This document shows positions 25,587 to 39,129 of a stretch of DNA of 64,000 bases, piece after piece. A program made the position numbers and the translations under genes. Positions within the stretch are counted from its first letter, which is position 1. Each line of letters starts with the position of its first letter. The notes under the pieces were generated by a model that worked only from the letters and a program-made list of their open reading frames with translations, was not told where the DNA came from and did not search any database. Origin of the DNA: Bauldia sp. (GTDB taxonomy: Bacteria > Pseudomonadota > Alphaproteobacteria > Rhizobiales > Kaistiaceae); assembly GCA_026126065.1 (NCBI GenBank), contig JAHCJY010000001.1:762001-826000 (forward strand), in the 5' to 3' direction.

Positions 25587-26216
25587 CTATGTCTCGCTGA
25601 AGGGTGATGCCCGCACCATTCGCGCCGCCTGGACGAGGTTGCGCGCGGTTGCTCTGGCCATCGCATCGACGGCCGGATTGGCCCGCCGGCGTGCGGCGTC
25701 GGTCTTCGGGTCCAGTCCCACTTCGCCCACCCAATAGGTGCAGCACTGCGGCGGCAGCAGGAAGTTCATGAAGGACAGTACCTCCATCATACCGGCCATC
25801 GCCGCCTGGGCGCCGTCCTCGCTGCCGGTGATGACGATGCCGGCCACCTTGTTGAGCAGCGCGCTCCTTCCGGCATGGGCATCTTCGTCGAAGGCATCCA
25901 TCCGTTCGATCACGCGCTGCATCAGGCTCGATCGGTGACCCCACCAGATCGGAGTGGCGAAGATGACGACGTCCGCGCCCTTGATCTGCTCGCCGATATC
26001 AGGCCACTCGTCGTCGTCGCTTTCGCGGTGCTTCAAGCCGACGGGAATGGTGCGGTCAGCGAGCCGGACCGTCTCGGCGTCGATGACTGCGTGCTCGCGC
26101 ATGTGACCCAGGATGAGGTTCGCGACCTCCTCGGTGTTGGAGGGGTCGGGCGCGTGCTTGAGCGACGCATTGAGGATGAGAACCTTCAGCGGATCCGAGT
26201 TCGGCGTGCCTGTCAT
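25587..26216 (-). CDS. NAD(P)H-dependent FMN reductase / flavodoxin-like protein
   Basis: 209 residues with the flavodoxin-like fold: the phosphate-binding LKVLILNASLKHAPDPSNTE and VVIFATPIWWGHRSSLMQRV loop near FMN, then KVAGIVITGSEDGAQAAMAG. Reduces quinones, azo compounds or flavins with NAD(P)H in related enzymes. Its start overlaps the stop of the threonine-aldolase-family gene by four bases (ATGA), so it is the third gene of a coupled set. Confidence 0.88.
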   Translation of the reverse strand: MTGTPNSDPLKVLILNASLKHAPDPSNTEEVANLILGHMREHAVIDAETVRLADRTIPVGLKHRESDDDEWPDIGEQIKGADVVIFATPIWWGHRSSLMQRVIERMDAFDEDAHAGRSALLNKVAGIVITGSEDGAQAAMAGMMEVLSFMNFLLPPQCCTYWVGEVGLDPKTDAARRRANPAVDAMARATARNLVQAARMVRASPFSET

Positions 26217-27259
26217 GTCTGGCCCCTCGAGATGATCGCCACCAACCGCTCGACGTCCTCCCGCGTGGTCGCGAACGAGCACACGAGGCGAACAAGGCCG
26301 TGATCCGCGACCACCCCGGCCTCGTCGGCCTGCCAGTCGTAGAACGACGCACCCTCCCGCTTCAGTTCCGCAATCGTCGTTTCGTGGAGGATGGCGAAGA
26401 CCTCGTTGCCATCGCGCGGCCAGGCGAGGCTGCCGCCCGCGGCCTCGATTCCTTCCGCCAGCGCTGCGGCGCTGCCATTGGCGCGGGCGGCGAGGCGCAG
26501 CCAGAGGTCGTCCTCGAGATACGCCGCGAACTGGGCGGCGACGAAGCGCGCCTTCGACACGGCGTGGCCGGCGCGCTTCCGCAGGTACGGAAACTCGCGC
26601 GCCCTGGCCGGATCGAAGAAGACCACCGCCTCTGCCTGCCAGCAGCCGCCCTTGGTGCCGCCGAAGGAGAGGACGTCGACGCCGGCCTTCCAGGTCATCT
26701 CCGCGGGCGACATGCCGAGCCCCTCGACGGCATTGCCGAAGCGCGCGCCGTCCATATGCACGCCGAGTCCGGCCTCGTGGGCGAGCGCGGATAGCGCCGC
26801 CGTCTCCGGCACGGAATAGGCGGTACCGAACTCGGTGAGCTGGGTGAGCGAAATAGCGACCGGCTGGCCGTGCCGGCCGGCGTCGGGTGCGCAACGCTCG
26901 ATGGCGGCGGCAAGAGTGTCGCGGCGGATCTTTGCGCCCGGCCCGTCGAGGCCGATCAGCTTGAGGTCGGCAAGGAACTCCGGCGCTCCGGCCTCGTCGG
27001 TGTTGGCGTGCGCCTCGCGATGGAGGAGGGCGAGACCGCCCGGTCGTGCGAAGGCGGAAAGGGCGAGTGCGTTCGCCGCGGAGCCCGTCGGCACGAAGAA
27101 GACGGCGACCTCGTGCTCGAAAACCTCGGCGAACTTCCGCTCGACGGCCTTGGTAAGGGGGTCGGAGCCATAGGCGGGGGCGACGCGGTCGTTCTCGGCG
27201 GCAATCGCCGCGGCGATCTCGGGGGCGCAGCCGGCCCAGTTGTCGGAAGCGAAGTTCAT
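26213..27259 (-). CDS. Threonine aldolase / beta-eliminating lyase family protein
   Basis: 348 residues, PLP-dependent fold type I. MNFASDNWAGCAPEIAAAIA is the low-specificity threonine aldolase beginning. VFFVPTGSAANALAL forms the phosphate pocket, the aspartate is in VHMDGARFGNA, and the PLP Lys is in VLSFGGTKGG (~205). It probably cleaves threonine-type beta-hydroxy amino acids to glycine and an aldehyde. Starts and stops overlap by four bases with both neighbours, giving an operon DUF1697 - this gene - FMN reductase. A longer frame to 27433 exists but overlaps the preceding gene deeply. Confidence 0.88.
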   Translation of the reverse strand: MNFASDNWAGCAPEIAAAIAAENDRVAPAYGSDPLTKAVERKFAEVFEHEVAVFFVPTGSAANALALSAFARPGGLALLHREAHANTDEAGAPEFLADLKLIGLDGPGAKIRRDTLAAAIERCAPDAGRHGQPVAISLTQLTEFGTAYSVPETAALSALAHEAGLGVHMDGARFGNAVEGLGMSPAEMTWKAGVDVLSFGGTKGGCWQAEAVVFFDPARAREFPYLRKRAGHAVSKARFVAAQFAAYLEDDLWLRLAARANGSAAALAEGIEAAGGSLAWPRDGNEVFAILHETTIAELKREGASFYDWQADEAGVVADHGLVRLVCSFATTREDVERLVAIISRGQT

Positions 27260-27834
27260 GGGGTCGATTCCGCCTTTTCGAGGATCTGCGCGATCTTCTT
27301 TGTCGTCGCCCAGTTCCGCATCGTCACCTTCTGGTAGAGCGGCTTCTGCGTGATCCGGTTGAGCCAGCTCTTCGTCGCGAGGCCACTTTTGAGCGATGGC
27401 AGGCGGAAGTAGATGGCGCCCGGCCCGGTCCACGCCGCGTCAATCTCGGGACGGACCTCGACATCCCTCATCGCGGCCTTCGCAGTGACGCCTTTCAGGA
27501 ACAGCACGTAGTAGCGGTACTTCGCATCGTCCGCGCCGAACTCCTGTGGCGCTGCGGCGACGATCGCCCCGAACGCCGCGCGTTCGATAGCGACGACCAT
27601 CACGTCGCGGTCGAGTTCGAACTCCTTCGCAAGGAGTTTCTCGACCGTCGCGCTGACGGCGTCAGCGGCAAGCGGCGAGTCGACGATGAGGTTGCCTGCA
27701 AGGCTGTGCGAGACGACGTTCTCGAAGCCGGCCGCCTCGAGGTGCTTCTTGAGCTCCGTCATCCCGACCTTGTTCTTGCCGCCGACATTGATGCCGCGGG
27801 GGAGGACGACGTAGGTTGCGCTGCGATTTGTCAT
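27256..27834 (-). CDS. DUF1697 family protein
   Basis: 192 residues. GINVGGKNKVGMTELKKHLEAAGFENV, read in pieces, is the DUF1697 signature, followed by the GNLIVDS and YYVLFLKG segments and a C-terminal WLNRITQKPLYQKVTMRNW motif. Function unknown; widespread in bacteria. It opens a three-gene operon and overlaps the aldolase-family gene by four bases. ATG 27834 is chosen because the family starts a few residues before RGINVGG. Confidence 0.85.
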   Translation of the reverse strand: MTNRSATYVVLPRGINVGGKNKVGMTELKKHLEAAGFENVVSHSLAGNLIVDSPLAADAVSATVEKLLAKEFELDRDVMVVAIERAAFGAIVAAAPQEFGADDAKYRYYVLFLKGVTAKAAMRDVEVRPEIDAAWTGPGAIYFRLPSLKSGLATKSWLNRITQKPLYQKVTMRNWATTKKIAQILEKAESTP

Positions 27835-27911
27835 TGCGTTGCTTGGCGGTGCGAGTTCAGGCGTTGCCGACGCCTGGGCGCACCGATAACCGAGGTCGGC
27901 CAGAACAACCA

Positions 27912-27963
27912 CCGTCGTTCCGGGGCCGCGAAGGCACCCCGCTTCGCACCGGTCCAAGCGACG
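27912..27963. repeat. Short member of the CGTCGTTCCGGGGCC repeat family
   Basis: CCGTCGTTCCGGGGCCGCG followed by an internal AAGGCACCCCGCTTC and a closing CGACGG. The first half matches the left arm of the larger palindromes at 38408 and 39826. It lies in the 288-bp spacer between DUF1697 and the next gene; the rest of that spacer shows nothing recognisable. Confidence 0.55.
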
Positions 27964-28122
27964 GATGGCGGCAGGGCGAAAGACTCACCTGGGTCCGACG
28001 CTCGCATGAGTTCGCAGGAGCGAGGGAAACGGTCTTCAGTCCGCGGTGCCGGGTTGACGTGCCTCAACGAGATCCGCGCACAATTCATCCAGAATGAAAG
28101 GCGATCAGGCATCGGATAGGCC

Positions 28123-28929
28123 ATGGCCATGCACTTCACCGAGACCGGTGACCCCGCCGCTCCCGCGATCGTGTTTCTCCACGGCAACGGCGCGAGCGGC
28201 GGGATGTGGAGAAAACATGCCGCGGCGTTGAAGGACTATCATGTCCTCCTGCCTGATCTGCCCGGCTTCGGCGCCTCTGCCAGCGAGGCGTGGCCGTCGC
28301 TGCCGGAGGTGGCGGATGCCGTCGGAGACATCATTCGCTCCCATGCGGCAGACGGAAAGGCCCATATCGTTGGCCTGAGCCTCGGCGGCTGCGTCGCGTT
28401 CCAGTTGCTCGCCCGTCATCCAAAGATCGTCGATCACGCTGTCATCGACGGAGCCGGGGTCCTGCCGATCCGCGGGGTCGGGCTGCTCAAGATCGGCCTC
28501 CGGCTGGCTCAGCCTTTCCTGCACACCAGACTCGCAATCCGGTTGCTGGCGAGGATGCTGCACATTCCGTCGTCAGGCTTCGACGACTTTGCCCGGGACC
28601 TTGGGCGAATGTCATCGTCGTCGTTCACCCGCGCCTTCATCGAGGCCCTTCGAATGGGCGAGCCGCCCGGACTGTTGCAGGCGGCCGTTCCGACGCTCCT
28701 TGTTGCGGGCGAGCGGGAAGACCACCGATCGAGCCGCTACCTCGCAGCGGTAATGCCGCACGCTGCGGCCTATGCCGCGCCGGGATGGCACGGATGGACG
28801 GCGGTACATCCGGATCTCCATGTCGAGATGGTACGGGCCTTCATCGAAGATCGACCTCTCCCCGCCGCTTTGCGCCGGCTGGAAGCAACTCCGTCATCTG
28901 TGGCTCCCGTCCGGCACGCTGAGGCCTGA
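28123..28929 (+). CDS. Alpha/beta hydrolase
   Basis: 268 residues. The oxyanion region is IVFLHGNGASGGMW, DLPGFGAS follows, the nucleophile elbow is GLSLGGC (Ser ~88) and the catalytic His is in APGWHGWT (~226), so the triad looks complete. Ester, epoxide or lactone hydrolases share this fold; the substrate cannot be read from sequence. Alone on its strand, with gltB 193 bp downstream. Confidence 0.87.
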   Translation: MAMHFTETGDPAAPAIVFLHGNGASGGMWRKHAAALKDYHVLLPDLPGFGASASEAWPSLPEVADAVGDIIRSHAADGKAHIVGLSLGGCVAFQLLARHPKIVDHAVIDGAGVLPIRGVGLLKIGLRLAQPFLHTRLAIRLLARMLHIPSSGFDDFARDLGRMSSSSFTRAFIEALRMGEPPGLLQAAVPTLLVAGEREDHRSSRYLAAVMPHAAAYAAPGWHGWTAVHPDLHVEMVRAFIEDRPLPAALRRLEATPSSVAPVRHAEA

Positions 28930-29122
28930 GCTGGCGCGGCTTCACGGCCTGTTTCTTGGGTGTCAGCGCGATTGCTGCGGCATGATCGGCGCGCCAGGCC
29001 CAGCCTGCCCGTCCGCTTGCCGCCCTCGTCGATTTCTGGCATTGTCGGCACAATAGGACAGGGATGCTGTCCAATTGCGGCGCCGGCTCGGGAGGCGGGC
29101 GCCGAACCTTCGGACAAATGCC

Positions 29123-33829
<4,707 letters not shown>

Positions 33830-34115
33830 GAACCGGGCCCATCCACGGTGACATGCCGGCCCGTCTTCGACTATGGCTGGACCGCACCACGGTGCGTAGC
33901 GCCTTCGTCGGACGTGAACGGATGTCGGGCCTGGTGATGGTCTGACGGCGCGGGGGAGAAGCCCTGGCCTCCGGCCGGGGCCCGACTCTTGCAGTGGGAC
34001 GACGGCCCGGGGGCCGGACTGCTCCACGGATTTTCAGCCCGTCACGGACGGGGAGTATGGACTGGGCCGACGCCGGCCGATCCGGCGCGGCCCCCGAGCG
34101 AAAGACTGAGTGCCG
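33830..34115 (+). other. gltB-gltD spacer
   Basis: 286 bp without an open gene of coding character. It contains a perfect CGCACC-AC-GGTGCG dyad at 33883-33896 and several G/C-rich stems around 33950-34020, but no T-run terminator. The spacing is long for two subunits of one enzyme, so differential processing or an internal promoter is possible. Confidence 0.4.
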
Positions 34116-35534
34116 ATGGGTAAGGTCACCGGGTTCCTGGAATTCGATCGCGCTGAGCGGCCGTACGAGCCGGTGGCGGAGCGCATCCAGAACTACAAGG
34201 AATTCGTCATCCCGCTGGGGGACGAGGAGACCAGGAAGCAGGCGGCGCGCTGCATGGATTGCGGCATCCCGTTCTGTCACACGGGCTGTCCGGTGAACAA
34301 CCAGATCCCGGACTGGAACGACCTTGTCTATCACGCGGACTGGCGGCGGGCGCTGGTCAACCTCCAGTCGACCAACAATTTCCCCGAGATCACCGGCCGC
34401 ATCTGCCCGGCGCCGTGCGAGGAATCCTGCACGCTCAACATCCAGGACACGCCCGTCGCCATCAAGACGATCGAGGCGGCGATCGCCGACCGCGGCTTCG
34501 ACCAGGGCTGGATCGTCCCGGACGTGCCGACGCACCGGACCGGCAAGCGCGTCGCCGTCGTCGGCTCCGGCCCGGCCGGCCTTGCCGCGGCACAGCAGCT
34601 CGGCCGCGCCGGCCACGACGTCCATGTCTTCGAGAAGAACGCCAAGGCCGGCGGCCTGATGCGCTACGGCATCCCGGACTTCAAGATGGAGAAGATCCAC
34701 GTCCAGCGCCGCGTCGACCAGATGGAGGCCGAGGGCGTCACCTTCCACTACAACGAGCACATCGGCGTCACGCGCTCGGGCGCGGAACTCGTCCGCGATT
34801 TCGACGCGGTGATTCTGGCCGGCGGCGCCGAGAAGGCCCGCGACCTGCCGATCCCCGGCCGCGAGCTCGACGGCGTCCACTTCGCGATGGAGTTCCTGCC
34901 GCAGCAGAACCGGCGGGTCAGCGACGAGCCGCTTCGGACCAACAAGGAAATCCTTGCCACCGGCAAGCATGTCGTCGTCATCGGCGGCGGCGACACCGGC
35001 TCCGACTGCATCGGCACGTCGATCCGCCAGGGCGCGCTGTCGGTGACGCAGCTGGAGATCATGCCGAGCCCGCCGGTGAAGCCGAACAAGGGCCTCACCT
35101 GGCCGGACTACCCGATGCGCTTCCGTACCTCCTCGAGCCAGGCCGAGGGCGCCGAGCGCGAGTTCGCCGTGACCTCGGTTTCGTTCGAGGGCGTCGACGG
35201 CAAGGTCACCGCGCTCAACTGCGCCCGCGTCGGCAAGGACTTCAAGCCGATCCCCGGAACCGAATTCCAGCTCAAGGCCGAGCTGATCCTGCTCGCCATG
35301 GGCTTCGTCTCTCCGGTCCACGAGGGCCTTCTCGACGAGCTCAAGACCGAGTCCGACCCGCGCGGCAACGTGAAGGCGAACGACAGCGCCTACCAGTCGT
35401 CGGTGGAAAAGGTGTTCGCCTGCGGCGACATGCGGCGCGGCCAGTCCCTCGTGGTCTGGGCGATCCGCGAGGGGCGGCAGGCGGCCCACTCGGTCGACAA
35501 GTTCCTGATGGGCGAGACGACGCTGCCGCGGTAG
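34116..35534 (+). CDS. gltD: Glutamate synthase small subunit
   Basis: About 472 residues. N-terminal 4Fe-4S-binding cysteines are at 46, 49, 54, 58 ([13 protein letters not shown]) and 97, 101, 105 (CPAPCEESC). FAD binding is at [17 protein letters not shown] (~143-159) and NADPH binding at [13 protein letters not shown] (~289-301). The subunit passes electrons from NADPH to the FMN of GltB. ATG 34116 gives the standard [10 protein letters not shown] start; a GTG two codons earlier is possible. Confidence 0.97.
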   Translation: MGKVTGFLEFDRAERPYEPVAERIQNYKEFVIPLGDEETRKQAARCMDCGIPFCHTGCPVNNQIPDWNDLVYHADWRRALVNLQSTNNFPEITGRICPAPCEESCTLNIQDTPVAIKTIEAAIADRGFDQGWIVPDVPTHRTGKRVAVVGSGPAGLAAAQQLGRAGHDVHVFEKNAKAGGLMRYGIPDFKMEKIHVQRRVDQMEAEGVTFHYNEHIGVTRSGAELVRDFDAVILAGGAEKARDLPIPGRELDGVHFAMEFLPQQNRRVSDEPLRTNKEILATGKHVVVIGGGDTGSDCIGTSIRQGALSVTQLEIMPSPPVKPNKGLTWPDYPMRFRTSSSQAEGAEREFAVTSVSFEGVDGKVTALNCARVGKDFKPIPGTEFQLKAELILLAMGFVSPVHEGLLDELKTESDPRGNVKANDSAYQSSVEKVFACGDMRRGQSLVVWAIREGRQAAHSVDKFLMGETTLPR

Positions 35535-35561
35535 GGTTCTCCTCGCAGACGGGGGGAGATC

Positions 35562-36125
35562 ATGCTGCTGCTGATGGTGCCGTTGCTGCTTCTGCTGGCC
35601 GCGATCGACTAGTGGACAAACGGTTCGAGCTACACCGTCCAAAGCGCCAACATGGTGCCCACCCTCGAGGTTGGCGAAGCTTTCCGGTCGATCGCCTTCA
35701 CGGACGACCGACCGCCGATGGCGGGCGACATCGTCGTGTTCACGCAACGCTTCGACACAGGCCAAGAGAGCGACTTCGTCTACAGGATCGTCGGTATGCC
35801 GGGTGATCGTGTGCAGTTGGTCGAGGGTGTGCTGTGGATCAACGGCACGCCCGTTGCGACGGAACGCCTAGGCGAAGCGGTAGACGATCGGGGCAGGACG
35901 GTCATCCGCTACCGCGAGACCCTGCCAAACGGCGTCACCTATGAGATCATCGACATGATACGCGGCCTGTCGGCCGACAACACCGAGATCTTTGTGGTTC
36001 CGGACGCGCAGTACTTCGTCCTTGGCGACAATCGAGACAATTCGCTCGACAGCAGGTTGAGCAGGGAGCGCGGGGGGCGGGGCTTCGTCGATCGGGACAC
36101 GCTCGTCGGATGGGTAGAGCAGTAG
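35562..36125 (+). pseudogene. S26 signal-peptidase-like gene with nonsense codon and lost catalytic dyad
   Basis: ATG 35562, behind a strong GGGGGGAG, opens a hydrophobic anchor ([16 protein letters not shown]) and then meets an in-frame TAG at 35610-35612. Reading continues in the same frame as WTNGSSYTVQSANMVPTLEVGE, the LepB entry motif, up to 36125. Conserved S26 boxes remain: RIVGMPGD and GDNRDNSLDSR. In active LepB the Ser before Met (S-M-x-P-T) and the Lys before Arg (K-R-x-x-G-x-PGD) form the dyad; here they are Asn (~30) and Tyr (~74). The product would be inactive as a peptidase even if the TAG were read through. It lies directly downstream of gltD. Confidence 0.75.
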
Positions 36126-36191
36126 CGGCGGCATGGCACGTCCCGGCATCCACTTGAGGCCTGTTAAGGCGAATTGTGTGAGGCCAACATT

Positions 36192-36749
36192 GTGAGGCGG
36201 ACCGCTGGCGCGTCTTCTCTCGTGGCCGTCGCCGTGGTCGCATCGATCTGCCTGACGTTGTCGAATGCGTTGGCGGAGCCTGGTCCGATCGCCGGATCGT
36301 CCGATGAAGCCTGTTCGCTGGCGATTTCCTCCGTGGCCGAACTAAATCCATCGGGCCTTCTGGAAGGCGCCCTGGTGTGCGCAGCGGCGGATAGGCCTGC
36401 GGACGCAAACTACCTGCTAATCATCGGACAGATCCGATCGTATTCCGACGTATCATCCTTCGATCCGTTGATGGGGGAAGACCCTGAATATCGGGCGGCG
36501 CTGGAGCTGGCTATCCTCCTTTTCCGGCATCTTTTCGGTAGCGAGGAGTTCTATCGATCGCCGGCCAACGTTGATGCACTCGAACAGCGTGTTCGGGACA
36601 CAGATCTGCTACTAACCGCGGACTACGATCCCGGATGGATCTACCGTGCGTCCATCGATGCTGAAGAATACTCTCGCATTATTGGCCGCAGCCGCGAATC
36701 GCGAATAGCGGCAATGCGCGATTTTGTTCGGCGGCAGGGTGTCGAATAG
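36192..36749 (+). CDS. Secreted hypothetical protein
   Basis: 185 residues from GTG 36192, which has GAGG eight bases upstream. A TTG start at 36174 is possible but lacks a ribosome-binding site. The signal peptide ends near ALA-EPG. The remainder is acidic and helical with no motif I recognise; two Cys (in EACSLA and LVCAAA) could form a periplasmic disulfide. It follows the decayed signal-peptidase-like gene by 66 bp. Composition is slightly less GC-rich than flanking genes. Not assignable to a family. Confidence 0.65.
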   Translation: MRRTAGASSLVAVAVVASICLTLSNALAEPGPIAGSSDEACSLAISSVAELNPSGLLEGALVCAAADRPADANYLLIIGQIRSYSDVSSFDPLMGEDPEYRAALELAILLFRHLFGSEEFYRSPANVDALEQRVRDTDLLLTADYDPGWIYRASIDAEEYSRIIGRSRESRIAAMRDFVRRQGVE

Positions 36750-36833
36750 CCGTGCCGCTGAAGCAAGCGGTGGATGGTCCGGACAAGCCCGTCCAAGACC
36801 ACCTGGGTTCAGACGACGCCGACAACCGTCGGC

Positions 36834-37459
36834 TTACGCCCGCCGCAGCCGCATCCCACCGAGCACACGATCCAGCCCGAAATAGATCAGCGCAACGATG
36901 ACGAACGCCACCATCACCGCAACGCTGTTCAGCAGGACCGTCCCCATGCCGTGCTGCGCGACGTGAGGAACGGGTAGGGGTACCAGTCGTTCGCCATCGG
37001 CCCGCGGATCAGCGAGTAGACCGCGTAGACGAGGGGGAAGACCAGCATCCAGGCGAGCTTTGGGATCGTCAGCGTGCCCCTCGAGACGAACAGCACCCAG
37101 AAGGCGACGATCGCCACCGGCATGACGTAGTGGAGGAGGGCGTTGGCTACGAAGTCCCAGCCGGTGGGCGCCCAGATGCCGGCGAGGATGAATGTGTAAA
37201 CAAGGCCCGTGATGGTCATGTAGACGGTTACCGCAGTCTGGACGCCGGGTCGCGCGAACGGGCCGCCGCGGCCGGCCCAGGCCGTCGTTAGCATCAGGGC
37301 GGCGAGGATGTTGCTGAGGATCGTGAAGTAGCTGAAAAAGTTGACGACGCGGGTGCCGGTCGCAATACCGCTGGTCGTGTTGTTCATGAGCAGGATGAAC
37401 TGCAGGATCAGCGCGAACCAGCCGATAGCGGCGAACGCGCCTGAGTAGAGTCGCCGCAT
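36834..37459 (-). pseudogene. Pr6Pr family membrane protein, frameshifted near 36964
   Basis: The first 165 or so codons encode five transmembrane helices of a Pr6Pr-type protein and end FxYPYPFL. A single missing base between the codons for Leu and the next residue shifts the frame, giving a premature stop at 36929. In the -1 frame the rest reads VAQHGMGTVLLNSVAV...FGLDRVLGG and ends at 36834, matching the C-terminus of the intact paralogue at 54576-55217 (FLDVGDAGIGHVAINVAAM...DRVLGG). The gap is exactly one D codon's first base. Either a true decayed gene or a sequencing/assembly error; the surrounding damage at 35562 favours decay. Confidence 0.8.
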
Positions 37460-37595
37460 AGCTTCAGCCTCTTCGCCCGAGCTATGTCGTACAGCGTACC
37501 ATGGTGTCGAGTTGAAGAACCATCCGGTCGACCGAGGAGGCTGCTCGGGGTTCGTGCGCCCGAGCTCCTCGTCGGTTCGGTGGAGCCGGCGGAGG

Positions 37596-37610
37596 TTAAC
37601 GCACCCTTAA
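37596..37610 (+). promoter_or_regulatory. CtrA box TTAA-N7-TTAA
   Basis: TTAA-CGCACCC-TTAA at 37596-37610 is a perfect full CtrA site. It lies 224 bp upstream of rcdA and ~45 bp upstream of the candidate small RNA. CtrA is known to activate rcdA in Caulobacter. Here a terminator at 37702-37727 separates the box from rcdA, so the immediate target may be the small RNA. Confidence 0.75.
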
Positions 37611-37639
37611 CCTTTCCAAGTGCTTACTGGAATCCGTTC

Positions 37640-37727
37640 AGTCACCTGGACATGCGAGTGGCCTCGTCCACTCTGTTTGACGCCTCCCCTTTCAACTCAC
37701 AAGCCGCGCATTTGCGCGGCTTTTTTC
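37640..37727 (+). ncRNA. Candidate CtrA-controlled small RNA
   Basis: Between the CtrA box and rcdA lies a strong + strand terminator with no protein gene upstream on that strand. The stretch before it has a hairpin GAGTGG-CCTCGT-CCACTC (37656-37673 or so), an unpaired GACGCCTCCCCTTTCAAC with an anti-Shine-Dalgarno-like CCUCCCC, and the terminator. The design matches Hfq-dependent riboregulators. The 5' end is estimated from the box; no good -10 was seen. It could alternatively be a leader whose attenuation governs rcdA. Confidence 0.5.
37702..37727 (+). terminator. Rho-independent terminator upstream of rcdA
   Basis: AGCCGCGC-ATTT-GCGCGGCT followed by a run of T's (TTTTTC). Confidence 0.88.
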
Positions 37728-37833
37728 TTGCAGTAGACCGCGCGTCGAATCCGGTGGCATGACGCGGATGCGATAAGCAGTGGCATGGCGTTGGTGCTAT
37801 AAGGGTCCCGACGGGGACGTCGGGGAATTGAGA

Positions 37834-38358
37834 ATGGCGGACAAGGCCGAGGACCGGGCGTCCGGGCCCGTGGCTTTCGGGCAGCGCTTCGCGGAGTCGG
37901 AGACCTTCCGCATCCTGTTTCGCGAGGGCATGGCGCTGGTCGAGGAGACCGCCGCCTATCTCGATGGCGACGGCCGGCGCGATTCGAAGCGCCTGAGCCG
38001 CATCGGCAGCCTCACCTACGCCACCGAATCCATGCGCCTCACGAGCCGGCTGATGCAACTGGCGTCGTGGCTCCTCCTCCAGCGCGCCGTCAACGAAGGC
38101 GAGATGCTTGCCGACCAGGCGCGGCAGGAGCGGGCGAAGGTCCGGCTCCGCGGTTTCGACAGCGGCATGTCCGGGCCGGGCTGGAACGACCTGCCGAAGG
38201 ACCTCCAGGAATTGATCGAGCGCTCAATGCGCCTCCAGGGCCGCATCCGGCTGCTCGACGAGGCGATCTATCCGGGCGATCCCGGCGCGCCCCCTGCGGC
38301 GGAGAATCCGGTGGAGCAGCAGATCGGACGGCTCGCGGCGGCCTTCGGCGCGAAATAG
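37834..38358 (+). CDS. rcdA: Regulator of CtrA degradation RcdA (DUF1465)
   Basis: 174 residues, all helical, with the DUF1465 core: FGQRFAESETFRILFREGMALVE, LTYATESMRLTSRLMQLASWLL and QRAVNEGEM. RcdA is a dimeric adaptor that, with CpdR and PopA, brings CtrA to ClpXP during the G1-S transition. ATG 37834 with a GGGGA stretch upstream is preferred over the frame-open ATG at 37780. A CtrA box lies upstream, fitting the known CtrA-dependent expression. Confidence 0.9.
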   Translation: MADKAEDRASGPVAFGQRFAESETFRILFREGMALVEETAAYLDGDGRRDSKRLSRIGSLTYATESMRLTSRLMQLASWLLLQRAVNEGEMLADQARQERAKVRLRGFDSGMSGPGWNDLPKDLQELIERSMRLQGRIRLLDEAIYPGDPGAPPAAENPVEQQIGRLAAAFGAK

Positions 38359-38407
38359 GCGCGTCGGTTCTCCGCCCTCATCGAGGGGCGACACCACGAA
38401 CAACGTT

Positions 38408-38531
38408 CGTCGTTCCGGACGGCCGCAGGCCGATCCGGAACCTTTTGTTCCCGCGGCACGGCCGATCCGGAGGAGGCCGCGGCAAGGGAACAAAGGGTCC
38501 CGGGTTCCGCTTCGCGGCCCCGGGACGACGG
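38408..38531. repeat. Large imperfect palindromic repeat, copy A
   Basis: About 124 bp. The left arm runs CGTCGTTCCGGACGGCCGC ... GGAACCTTTTGTTCCCGCGGC and the right arm GCCGCGGCAAGGGAACAAAGG ... CGCGGCCCCGGGACGACGG, complementary over most of their length. The inner boxes TTGTTCCC/GGGAACAAAGG and the outer CGTCGT/ACGACG recur in copy B at 39826-39945. Such extragenic palindromes are typical of Hyphomicrobiales genomes. Confidence 0.8.
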
Positions 38532-38637
38532 GCGTGTTTGATGGATCAACGCCCACAGACCGCGCCCAAAGCAAAACGCGCGGCATTCAGCCGGGCATTC
38601 GATGCATCGCGCCAGTGAGGCGAAAGAGAAGGAGAAG

Positions 38638-38916
38638 CTAGCGCTTCTTCTTGGCCGGCGCGGCGGCGGGGGCATCCGCATCGGCGGCCGGGGCAGCGCC
38701 CATGAGGCCGGCGAAGCGCGAGTTGAAGCGCGACACGCGACCGCCGCGGTCCAGCAGCTTCTGGTCGCCGCCGGTCCAGGCCGGGTGGGTCTTGGAATCG
38801 ATGTCGAGCCGGAGGACGTCGCCCTCGGAGCCGTAGGTCGAGTAGGTGGTGTACTCGGTCCCGTCGGTCATGATGACCTTGATCGGGTGATAGTTCGGAT
38901 GGATGTCGCTCTTCAT
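38638..38916 (-). CDS. rpmE: 50S ribosomal protein bL31
   Basis: 92 residues starting [20 protein letters not shown], with the conserved [22 protein letters not shown]. No cysteine is present, so this is the zinc-free alphaproteobacterial form. A C-terminal extension of about 20 residues is Ala/Asp-rich and ends in KKKR. Start at ATG 38916; the frame extends further but without L31 similarity. Divergent from the L,D-transpeptidase-like gene. Confidence 0.94.
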   Translation of the reverse strand: MKSDIHPNYHPIKVIMTDGTEYTTYSTYGSEGDVLRLDIDSKTHPAWTGGDQKLLDRGGRVSRFNSRFAGLMGAAPAADADAPAAAPAKKKR

Positions 38917-39129
38917 GGCCGGTCCGGAATGTCGGGTGGTGGTCGCCCGGCGCGCCTGTGAGGGGCCGGCAGGATTGCGCGCTCCTATAGACGACGGACC
39001 GGCGCGATACAAGGCGAAGACCCGCCGCAGCGCGAATCTCGCCATCGCGAGGCCCGGCACTTTGCCGATTCATGCAGCATCGGTATGATGCGCCCACTTC
39101 CGGAATCGACGTCACGAGGGGGATTCACC

